Source of the DNA: Athripsodes cinereus
Taxonomy: Eukaryota > Arthropoda > Insecta > Trichoptera > Leptoceridae
Reading direction: 5' to 3'
Assembly (NCBI GenBank): GCA_947579605.1
Contig: OX388307.1
Coordinates: 27,443,237 to 27,507,236 of the forward strand
DNA length: 64,000 nucleotides
Part shown: positions 55,056 to 64,000 of the stretch, piece after piece
Layout of the letters: each line of letters starts with the position of its first letter
Numbering within the stretch: position 1 is the stretch's first letter
Position numbers and translations under genes: made by a program
Notes under the pieces: model-generated
What the model saw: the letters and a program-made list of their open reading frames with translations, nothing else
Told to the model about the DNA's origin: nothing
Databases searched by the model: none

Positions 55056-55510
55056 AAGTGAAAAACTTTTTAACTCATCGGATATTATGATTTTTTTAGA
55101 TGAACCCTTATAATTGTGGTTTTCTACAAAATAGCACATTTTCAAAATAATTTGTCTAACTAATTACTCGTATTATTGCTTCAAATATCCCGACTAGTTA
55201 GCCTCTGAGACACTCCTTTGGGTACAATCTTTGACTTGCAGGTGCGAATAATTTATTCAAACCTGACTCCTGAGATAAGTATATCTTTTCAGAACGTACC
55301 CATTATCCTCGAGATGAAAACATCTTCATTTGCACGCCAATCGTTTCTGTCCACCACCTACGCCTAGCTACGACCTACAACCACCATTCTTCTCACATCA
55401 TTGTTTCATTGTGTGGGCTATTTTCTTACATTTCTTTTTTGTGTCATCGATATTCAATTCATTGTTTCTCAACTCTCTCTTAATTACTCTCCACGAAAAT
55501 AATTATTTTG
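55056..55510. other. AT-rich sequence, nothing recognised
   Basis: No supported feature. Confidence 0.4.
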
Positions 55511-55700
55511 TTTTATTTTATGTAAAAAAACACAAATTGTTTTTAGTTTAACTGTATTTATTTATAAAAATAGTGACCAGGTTTCGAATTATGAAGTCAT
55601 TGTCAAACTAATTTTGACTTCATAAGTCAAAACCTGGTCAATATTTTTATAAATAAATATAGTAAAACTAAAAACAATTTGTTTTTTACATAAAATAAAA
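55511..55700. mobile_element. Foldback element F8, about 87-bp arms
   Basis: 55511-55599 and 55615-55700 are inverted copies with about ten differences around a 15-nt loop. Each arm holds a version of a hammerhead-like motif. Confidence 0.82.
55571..55610 (-). ncRNA. Hammerhead-like motif in F8 (core changed)
   Basis: Minus strand: TAGT, TTGACAA (C3 to U, G8 to A), T, an 11-nt helix II remnant, GAA, ACCTGGT (an odd-length near-palindrome), C, ACTA. Helix I TAGT/ACTA pairs. The right arm has a perfect helix II (GACTT-CAT-AAGTC) but lost G12. Each copy is probably inactive, with complementary damage. Confidence 0.5.
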
Positions 55701-56039
55701 TGGAGTTTTACAAAATAAATGTCAACTCAATAAATAAATAATTTTGTTATTGGAGTAATTATATAATACAATTTTTCTTAATATTTATGTAAACGTAAAA
55801 ATGTTACCTACTTAAAAATATAAGTACTTATTATGTTGTGTCCATGGATTTTATGAAAATTTAAGCATTAACTTGTGTACGAGTTAATCTTTGCGTAATG
55901 TTTCATATTATACTAATGGCGGTTTCTTGTACACAAATAAATACGTGTCCGGTAATTTCAATGAATGATCTAAGGTGATCAGAAACTTGATGGCAGAGTC
56001 TTGAACTTTTAGTCTAGACTCTAGGCTCGATCCACCCGT

Positions 56040-56400
56040 CACTGGCCTACTCCTTCTTCATATTGCTTAATGTTAAGGTGTCTGGGTGTATTGGGGTTTG
56101 TTTCAAATCCAGATTCGTCCTAAAAAAATCTATGAATAAGCAAAAATAGCTTGTGTAGTCCTCGGTAAAAAATAGGTATTCCACCGTTTTTTGTCAGTTT
56201 TCGAGTGTCTTGTTAAAGGTGTTCATAAATCCTTACGAATAAGGAAATTCAAAATTTACAATTCAGCGATTAGGCTGATCCTGAATGTCTAGTAGTATTT
56301 ATCGTTAGCACTGAGAGAATAATCTGCATGTTTATTAAATGCAGCTTGTCTGCTGGCTAACCCACTGGTGGGAAATGTCACGATGGTATTGTGTATGTAT
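56040..56400 (-). repeat. Dispersed repeat P, copy 9 (long)
   Basis: It contains, in reverse, the whole order of copy 1: CACCAGTGGG..TATCCC-type block, TTTAATAAACATGCAG, the CCTAATCGCTGAATTG block, TCGAAAACTGACAAAAAACG, and AATCTGGATTTGAAACAAAC. Confidence 0.65.
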
Positions 56401-56734
56401 GATAATTACTTTTAAGAGTACTTTCAACTAAATTATATCATGTGCAATACAAAAACTTTTTTTTCATAGTCTTAATATTGAACAAGTGTGAATGTCCTTT
56501 CTTAATTCTGGAGGCGCCGATGTCTAGTAAAAGGCAGTCAATATTATGCAAAATACAAAATAACATTTTATTTGGCGTCGGTTCAATTTGAATCTGCATA
56601 ATGTGATATTGTCTGTTTTTTTTTATACAATGTATCACGATATTATTTTTTAGTATTAGCATTTCTGCAAGTAGTCTGTCTACAATAAAATTTATTCACT
56701 GTGTCGGTGTTTAGGTAGTAGAATTCCATATCGA

Positions 56735-56891
56735 AATAAATAAAACAAGCGTTTTATTCTACTAATGATTTAATTTGTGAGAGAGACGTCTTTCGTCTTA
56801 TGAGGACATTGTCAATATGTCCTCATAAGACGAAAGACGTCTCTCTCACAAATTAAATCATTAGTAGAATAAAACGCTTGTTTTATTTATT
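56735..56891. mobile_element. Foldback element F6, 75-bp perfect palindrome
   Basis: 56735-56809 and 56817-56891 are exact inverted copies around a 7-nt loop. The inner part on the minus strand reads TTGACAA, T, GTC-loop-GAC, GAA, palindrome AGACGTCT, C: the hammerhead-like layout with C3 and G8 changed. Helix I no longer pairs. Relatives of the arm lie at 50520-50930. Total identity of the arms over 75 bp means recent origin or ongoing arm homogenisation. Confidence 0.93.
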
Positions 56892-56929
56892 ACAATAAAA
56901 TTATTTTGTAACTGTTAGTAGAAATAAGC

Positions 56930-57030
56930 CTCTCTATACCATAACGGCATCTCCAACTAGTAGGATAGGCAGAAGGCTAACTTCAAGTAATAAACATTCA
57001 TGCTGTCTTTTCCGTGGCAATATATGTTTA
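56930..57030 (+). repeat. Dispersed repeat P, copy 10 (partial)
   Basis: TCTATACCATAACGGCATCTC, AAGTAATAAACATTCATGC and GTCTTTTCCGTGGC match 810-900. Confidence 0.55.
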
Positions 57031-57329
57031 TGGAATCAATAACTTTTTCAGAATAGTTAAACACTCACAGAAAATAATTAAATACCAATAATGAAATATT
57101 TACCTTTAACAGAACAATCGAAATTTCACTGAAAATAGTAAAATACCATTGAAAAAAGTTGTTTTAGTTTATTTTCAAATTTAAATGAGCTCTAGAAATA
57201 TAAGTCAGTTAAACTTAAGAAAGAGTAAAATAATATTTTCAAAGATTAATTATTTACTCAAACTTATGAATCCATTAAAATAACAAATGACTAAAATAAT
57301 AATTCATTTATTTACTGTGTGAGTGTTTA

Positions 57330-57480
57330 AATAGTAGAATTCCATAATGAAACTAAAAAAAAAGCTTTATCAACTCTATTGATTTTTATCGATAGACACA
57401 TTTTTCATCATTCAATAATGCTGTCAAGATTGACAATCAAAATCAATAAGTAGAAAAAACATTTGTTTTTAATTTCAAAA
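57330..57480. mobile_element. Degraded foldback element F10
   Basis: Inverted arms share GAATTCCATAATGAAACTAA-like and TTTAATTTCAAAAT ends and ATTGATTTT/AAAATCAAT inner parts. The minus-strand centre keeps TTGACAG, hairpin CATT-ATTG-AATG, and a shifted GAAA, a damaged form of the shared motif. Confidence 0.55.
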
Positions 57481-57886
57481 TAATTATTATATTAAAAAAA
57501 ACGAAATTTTAATAATTTCCCCGCAAAGAATTTGATATGGAAAACTAGGTTAATTATTAATAAATATTTATGAAATTTAATTTCGTATGAAACTTTGATT
57601 GTTCATTAAATTTTATCAGCACAATATAAAACTTACATAAAAAAACAACATTCACAGTATTGAACAAAAATGCTTCAATTAACTGGTTATAGATGTCATT
57701 ATTTCAAAACTTGTATAGAATTTATTAAATATGCAAATTTTGAATAGAAAGAAACCATAACAAACGAAATAAAATGAAAGCCTCTTATTTTTCTGAGTAA
57801 ATAATATCAATGGTGGGAATAAAAAAAATTACACTTAATTGATATCTCAACCAAATTATCCAATGTAATTTGAATCGTCGAGTTGA

Positions 57887-58051
57887 GTTCATCGGTAGCT
57901 TGGAGGTAGAGTCTCGGCCTCGTGAACAAGGGGTCCGTGGTTCGATACCAGGTACCGGCAAACTCCCCTTTCACGACACAAGCTTGTAGTAGCTTACTGT
58001 TAAAAATATATAAGATGGTGTTTGAGTTTATAAAAAACAAAACCCAGATAT
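57887..58051 (+). mobile_element. tRNA-derived SINE, family S, copy 3
   Basis: Head GTTCATCGGTAGCTTGGAGG, B box GTGGTTCGATACCAGG (one change from consensus), and tail ending AACCCAGATAT. It abuts copy 4 with no spacer. Confidence 0.87.
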
Positions 58052-58223
58052 GTTCATCGGTAGCCTGGAGGTAGAGTCTCGGCCTCGTGAACAGGGGGTC
58101 CGTGGTTCGATCCCAGGTGCCGCCAAACTCCCCTTTCACGACACAAGTTTTTAGCTTACTGTGAAAGGTGTATAAGGTTATATTTGGGTTTATAACAAAA
58201 CCCAAATATATCTTTAAAAAAAA
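58052..58223 (+). mobile_element. tRNA-derived SINE, family S, copy 4
   Basis: It begins at GTTCATCGGTAGCCTGG immediately after copy 3, has an intact B box GGTTCGATCCCAGG, and ends with an A run at 58216-58223. Together 57887-58223 form a head-to-tail dimer. Confidence 0.88.
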
Positions 58224-61200
58224 TGGTAGGATGTTAGAAACGTAATACGCTGTTTTATCCACTTAGTTAGATCCAAGAACTTTTTTGACGGAAGATAAAA
58301 AAATTGAGTTGTCGTTTCTTTTCACAGAAAAGACTACTTGCATGTTTATAAAATGTAGTTTACATACAACGTATTCTGCGAGAGAATAAATATGACATCC
58401 TTCAACTCATATTAATGAGAAAGGTTGAAGGATGACGTAGTCTTGGGAGAAGAAAGGTCTCATAATAAGTGATTGCTAATATTGGGGAAACCTGTTAAGG
58501 CACGAGGAGAAAAAGATTGGTATTTTCATGTACAGAAGCACTCTACTGATGGTATGTGATGCTTTTTGCATGTATAGAAAGCACACCATTGGTTAACAAA
58601 CAATAGTATTTACAGAAAACGTTCTAACTCTACACGTGAAACGGCTTTACATCAAATTGAACGTAAAAATTCTGAATGAACTAATGAAGATCAGTCGTAC
58701 AAATATGTGATGATGATACGCCATAAGATGATATTAGTGATTATAATAAAACAAAAATTTGAAAGTGGATACAAAATTAAACAAAACAAAAAACAAAGCT
58801 AAACAAAAAATTGGTTCAATAGGCGTGTTTATCGCAAAAACAATTTCTTCTACCCAACTCATTCTCACTTTCCGCATCCGGCCTAATTCTTTCCACTTAA
58901 ATATGAGCAACATATTTTATCTTACCAATTAAATTTAATGTAAGTACGTTGATGTTGGGAAAATTTATCTTGGTAAAATTTATGTAAAACAAAAACACAG
59001 ATTTTTTCACTATGATTAATCAATCAAGTCTTCAGAAGTGATGTGAACAATTTTATATTTTATCTTTTATAAAGCTCTATATCAAAGTTCTAAACCTTTA
59101 ATACAAAAATGTATCAGAATAGAATACTGAATCTTTCTTCATTTCCGAATCTCAATTATTTTCTACATATTATACTCATTTTAATCTACGCAGTTTGTAG
59201 CTTTGAAAAAAATCAAGACGTAAAAATGTAATCATCTTATACTTTTTTTATCCCCACCAGAGACAAAACCTTAAGAGAAAATCGAACAACATTCGTTCGA
59301 AGTATCTACGATGTATCATTTACAGTGATATATATTTTTTCTACTGAAGCAAAAGTTAAGCTTTTACACAAATTTTCCAATGAAACCAATCCCATCCAAT
59401 TATAGTGAACAAAAATTTAATGCTTTGTTTTTCTTACATACACAGTAACATATTATTACAACTTACATATTATAACAACTTTGTTTGTCTTTGTGAAATT
59501 TATACCATAGAATAATATATTTTCACTTTTACCCATATTGCAAATGAAATCGAATGTTTTACATTACATTATGAGATAATATATTTTATGTATAATATTG
59601 TCTAATAAGGACATTTGATATGAAATAAATATTTGTAATATTTGAGGGAATTTTTGGAATCATACAAATGTTCTTCCTATTGTTTTTATACATTATCACA
59701 CTCATAATGTAACGCATATTCTGAATACGATGAAAACGTTTTGAAATTCCAAGATTATGTTTCAATGTCAGTACCAGAAAAAGCAGACCCCTCACCATGT
59801 GGGATTTATAAGTACCTAAGAAGAAGAAGGAAATCAGAGATCAGAAAACAATTATCTGTCAAGATGTCTTTACCTTACATTTCCACATTGTCCGAATTTC
59901 ATTTTATCTTCAAATGAATACCTACTTCCTTCTATTTTCCTAAAATGAGTTAAGATTCTATGTAACAACTTAGAACTTAAAATGAAATAGTTTTTTTAAA
60001 TATATTTTTTTTGAAAGTTACGAAAATATATTGTTATTTCAAAGAAATGAAAATATATTCTCAAAATAAATATACAATTTATAGAAAAAGTTTTTTAAAC
60101 GATTTATTTTGCTCTGTATATTTAGCATTAGATTTATTTGTAAAAATGAATACATTTTATAAAAAAGTTACTTTGATGATTTTTTGAAAGGCTAAATAAA
60201 AAAATCTACTCAGCGTTTTTATAGTTGCCTAGAATATCATAGTTATTAATATATTTTGTAGTTGGATCCATTGACATATTCTCCATAATACAAGTAAATA
60301 CACTGGGGCACTTATAAAGTTTTATAAAGATATATTTTTATTGCAGCATATAAGACTACGTACAATATCAAACACACACTTTAATAAACCTTCGTACGTT
60401 TTTCCAATATCGTATAGATCCTGTTTCTATAACATTTTAATAACATCCTTGAAGTTATAACCAGAATAAATGGAGAAATACTTGTACATACACAGACAAC
60501 CATAAAAATCTATGGTTCGTGTCGTTACAAGGTTAGTAGAAATCTAGTATCAAAATATAAATATAAAAGTCTATTATTAAAATATAAATGTCAGGAGAAA
60601 ACTACACTTTGTCGTTTTTTGATTTATTGACATATGTACATCGTGATATGGTCCTTGCTTTGTTCTTTCTGATAGCATATTTATCTATGTGCCTAAAAGC
60701 AGAATTATATTTTGTGAAACCCATGGATAGTAATTTTTTTTTTTATCAAAACAAAACAGTGCCAAATCACGCATGACCTAATAGCAATGACCCGCAATCT
60801 TATTTGATAGTAATTTTAATAATAAAAAATTTTTTTTTTTTTAAGTTAATTTTGTTTCAACGATTATTGCAATAGTAATGAAGTTACGTCATTAAAGATC
60901 TGTGTGAATTGACCATATGTTTGCTGTATTATTATTTTTTAATTTTAAATACGCGGTTTATATTGATATTACAACAAAACAATATTATACATAGTAAAAT
61001 GCTCCCTCCATAAGCAACTTAATGCTTGCGCGGAGTGTCGGATTTCAACAATAATATTAATACACATATAAGAAATTTCATTCAAAATTATAATAATCAA
61101 CGAAAAATATGCATAATAATGGTATTTTGATCCCGCGTTTTGAGCCTAATCCTTTGATATCCTGTATATCTGGATAGGTGATTTTTTCCCGACATTAGAC

Positions 61201-62595
61201 TGTTAAGTTTTTGTGTGACCATGACTGATCATATGGAGACTTATCTGGTTGTATAATGCTGAGAAGTGCGGATGACAATTCTCCCGCCGCGTATTTTGTT
61301 AAAAAAGAAAGCTTTAAAACAAAACTAGTAAGAACCTATGCAATAAATAATATGGTGGTCTACGTAGTGTTTTTGTTACAGCGGTAGCCAAGGTCTGTAT
61401 GATTGTTGTTCGTGCTTTTACTGATGCGAATGCTACGACATTGAATTATTGAACTTTCTATCTTAGGTGTATTTTTAACGTAAATATATTTTGAATACAT
61501 TTTGCCTGACACACTTGAGCGTGCTCATATTCATGCAACCGTATTGTTTTCCTTTATTTATATTCAAGGTCTCTATTAATTTTGCTAGTTGGTTATGATT
61601 TTATTTTTAATTTCAAAGCGATTTGATTTATTCTTCAAGCAATTTGTGGCTCTCTTGTGACTGAAAATATTATTTATTATACAAATTTATAACCTTGAGT
61701 TTCATCACGTTTCCCATGTCAAGTCGATACATCACTGGAAAAATGACACCCTGCTGAGTGAAAATAATATTCTCAGCAAGCGACAAAATAATCTTTTTGT
61801 TAAATTGGCTCTTCAAGTTGCTACTTGTTAGTACTATCATTACAATTGTTTATCATTGTATTTATTATATTGAATGTCAGGAAATGGCACGATGCACAAC
61901 GGTGAAGGTGAATATTATGAAAGCATTTTATAGATGTGACTATTGAATAAAGCTTTTTACTTCCGTTAAAATCGTGCCTAACGTTTAACTTTAAAAAGCT
62001 TCCGTTCAATTGAGCACATTACTTTATCTGGGACGAGGTCTCTCAGCGATTTATCAAAGAACTGAGAGCCGTTACATGAATTTGATTTTCTTACAAAATG
62101 CCGAAGGAATTCATTTTATTTTGCCAAAAAATCTCTTGATTTTTTTTTAATGGACGCTTTTTATATTTTTTCTTAAACTAACTGTAACGAATAAAAAAAG
62201 TTCCATTGTGGTTGACAGATTGTAGACAAATTGAGTTAAATTTCCCTGGTTGTTATTTTTTAAATTTATTTATTTTAATAGACACCACAGCTTTGACGAC
62301 AATGAATAATACAATAATTCAGTCAATTATTTATATCGCCAATTAAAGTATCTAAACTCTGAATAATTAAATAGCACGTACAATATTAAAAAAAATTATG
62401 ATGGTAAGGCACACTTTTCTGGGAATTTTTGCCTTTAATAAGCATGCTGTTAGCAGAAATTACTTGCAAACTAAATATTTTATTATGTACAGTTTACTCT
62501 GTTCTTCTGCTGCTGCTCTATTTTGATTCTGAAAAATAAGACATTGAGTTAGACTATTAATTTTTTCGGTAGTCACTTGGTGAAAGTTCATTTTT
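58224..62595. other. 4.4 kb AT-rich sequence with no supported gene
   Basis: No exon with family resemblance, no RNA gene. 60980-61050 has a slightly GC-rich block (AAGCAACTTAATGCTTGCGC) that may be the inverted 3' end of a retroelement, but I cannot confirm it. 58310-58370 may hold a remnant of repeat P. Confidence 0.4.
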
Positions 62596-62666
62596 AATAA
62601 ATTTTGTTATAAAAATAAAATCAAAAACACTGTTTACTTTCACTTGTTATTTATTTTAAATATTTT

Positions 62667-62703
62667 AGCAAAGATCTTTCGTTATATTAACATCATCAAT
62701 GCT
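62667..62703 (-). ncRNA. Hammerhead-like motif, left arm of F9 (C3 changed)
   Basis: Mirror of the right-arm copy, but the box reads TTGATGA instead of CTGATGA. Loss of C3 should inactivate this copy. Confidence 0.55.
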
Positions 62704-62895
62704 CACTTACAACTAAACACAAAACAAAATCTGCTGGTATACATTGTCCTCACCTCTTATCTATCCTTTTGTATATTCCGATTCACCTTGTAAACCAACC
62801 ACATAATTATTATTTCTTAGAAATGGGAAATCCCCATACAAATGTATAATGCTTATGTATACCAGCAGATTTTGTTTTGTGTTTAGTTGTAAGTG

Positions 62896-62932
62896 AGCAC
62901 TGATGATGTTAATATAACGAAAGATCTTTGCT
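62896..62932 (+). ncRNA. Hammerhead-like ribozyme motif, right arm of F9
   Basis: AGCA 62896-62899, CTGATGA 62900-62906, T 62907, hairpin GTTA-ATA-TAAC 62908-62918, GAA 62919-62921, palindrome AGATCT 62922-62927, T 62928, TGCT 62929-62932. Helix I AGCA/TGCT and helix II pair perfectly. The core is complete apart from the extra U after A9 seen in all copies. A best candidate for testing. Confidence 0.7.
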
Positions 62933-63279
62933 AAAATATTTAAAATAAATAACAAGTGAAAGTAAACAGTGTTTTTGATTTTATTTTTATAACAAAATTT
63001 ATTGAGTTAGAGTTAGACATTGAAAGTTTCGGTTTAATTATGTGCTCAATGAATATTTGTATTATTCAAGATGGAGAAAAAGCTGAGACTTCTAAAAAAA
63101 ATTGAATATTCTATGAATAAATATTGGTTTTTGTAATAGATTTCAACAGATGCAGTAGAACGTCAAATTAATAGGACTTGTGGAAATTCCGTACCCCATG
63201 TTTTACGAAAATATTGTTATTTAAATTTTATGTTCCATTAATGATAATTTTCAGGGATAAACCTGTTTTGAAGCTTATC

Positions 63280-63502
63280 TATCCTTATATTATCTATCCT
63301 TATATAGGAAAGATTTGATTTTTTGCGTCGAATAGGCTCCGAAACTACTGAACCGATTTGAAAAATTCTTTCACTAGTGGGAAACTACACTGTCCCGGGT
63401 GACATAGACTATATCATATTTAAAAAAATAGGTATCCTTACTAAAACTAAATTATATTTTAAATACCTATCTACCCGTGCGAAACCGGTGTGGACCGCTA
63501 GT
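63280..63502 (+). mobile_element. Helitron-like non-autonomous element
   Basis: ATAGGCTCCGAAACTACTGA, ACCGATTTGAAAAATTCTTT and CCCGGGTGACATAGACTATA lead to CGTGCGAAACCGGTGTGGAC and end in CGCTAGT at about 63496-63502. A short GC-rich hairpin just before CTAG followed by T is the Helitron 3' hallmark, and these blocks are those of common lepidopteran Helitron fragments. The left end is uncertain; a doubled TATCTATCCTTATAT precedes it. Confidence 0.7.
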
Positions 63503-64000
63503 ATCTAATAAATATGTATCTACTTTTTTACTTAACTTTAATAATTTTATATATTCAAATTCTAATAATCCGCCGTTAATTTTTTAAGCAATAAAGTAAT
63601 ATTTGATCTAATACGTTTATATTCTTAAACATAATATTCGAGCCTTATTATTCTGATTTGGATAATGAGAACTTTCATTTTCTTTAGTAAATAATTGAAA
63701 TCAAGTGTATTACGCTACATTCTTAATACAAATATAAGTTTATTATTACATAGATTGGTATTCGATTTAAAGAACTATTATACCTGAAAATTTCTCTTTG
63801 AATATATTCAGTAACTGCGCACAATGTCAAGGATCTTTTGATTGTACAACCCGGTATTCATTATTGGTTTGAACCTTTCTTTAATCGTATTTACTTTCTC
63901 CATACACATGTTATGAAGGTTCGTCCACGTGTAGCACTCACTTAAAGATTTTTTGAATGACAGAGCTCCGAACTGAGAATCTATTTGAGGACATATATAT
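63503..64000. other. AT-rich sequence to window end
   Basis: No supported feature. An AG-ended tract near 63963 could be read as a splice acceptor, but the following frame does not resemble the receptor. Confidence 0.4.

Larger units (their letters stand above)
62596..63003. mobile_element. Foldback element F9, 149-bp near-perfect arms
   Basis: 62596-62744 and 62855-63003 are inverted copies. The only clear difference that I see is at the core C of the left ribozyme motif. The loop is 110 bp. Each arm contains an outward-reading hammerhead-like motif. It is the longest foldback in the window. Confidence 0.92.

Noticed and set aside
57807..58262. 151-codon minus-strand open frame
   Set aside because: It is the antisense of two adjacent SINEs (the repeated EFAGTW.RTTDPLF peptide comes from the reversed B box and tail). 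The same peptide arises from the SINE at 16993-17177.
63964..64000. Possible next receptor exon after GAATGACAG
   Set aside because: A phase-0 reading gives no resemblance to the expected receptor segment, and the pyrimidine tract is poor.

Overview
The window looks like a piece of an insect genome, most likely a moth or butterfly. It is about two-thirds A+T, has very long introns, and is dense in non-LTR retrotransposons, tRNA-derived SINEs, hAT-type MITEs, a Helitron-like 3' end and many foldback (hairpin) elements. The Lepidoptera call rests on the style of the repeats and is an inference.

Host gene. Only one cellular gene is supported: three exons on the + strand (15039-15196, 27149-27260, 48209-48391). 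Their splice phases agree and together they encode about 151 residues of the extracellular ligand-binding (ANF-receptor, periplasmic-binding-protein type I) domain of a receptor guanylate cyclase, closest to the Gyc76C type. The introns are about 12 kb and 21 kb. The signal peptide and start lie upstream of 15039; the transmembrane, kinase-like and cyclase domains lie beyond the window. Everything from about 15.2 kb to 48.2 kb is therefore intronic, and 48.4-64 kb is probably intronic too.

Retrotransposons. At 2054-6283 is a 5'-truncated APE/RT LINE with an 11-bp target duplication and a GAT-rich tail. A second, CR1/Jockey-like LINE fragment (2918-4188) is nested inside its reading frame. At 6903-12676 on the - strand is a complete I-clade-like LINE, bracketed by a perfect 13-bp duplication and with both ORFs open. 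At 21684-22997 is a third 5'-truncated LINE (11-bp duplication, TA-rich tail). At 43268-43586 is a short young copy of the first family (11-bp duplication). Decayed LINE 3' ends are scattered throughout.

DNA elements. A 2.9-kb element with 31-bp terminal inverted repeats (36685-39547) carries a broken - strand gene that resembles a transposon-associated protein family of arthropods. hAT-like MITEs lie at 13657-14008 and 46450-46823.

Most interesting signal. At least seven foldback elements of otherwise unrelated sequence (1-377, 20944-21099, 29242-29415, 53594-53766, 55511-55700, 56735-56891, 62596-63003) carry the same RNA-like motif at the inner end of an arm: a CUGANGA-type box, a small hairpin, GAA, a short self-complementary word, then U/A/C. 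In most of them a short helix closes the ends. This is the layout of a hammerhead ribozyme with a palindromic helix III that could act as a dimer. The helices co-vary between elements while the core is kept. I infer a family of ribozyme-bearing hairpin elements.
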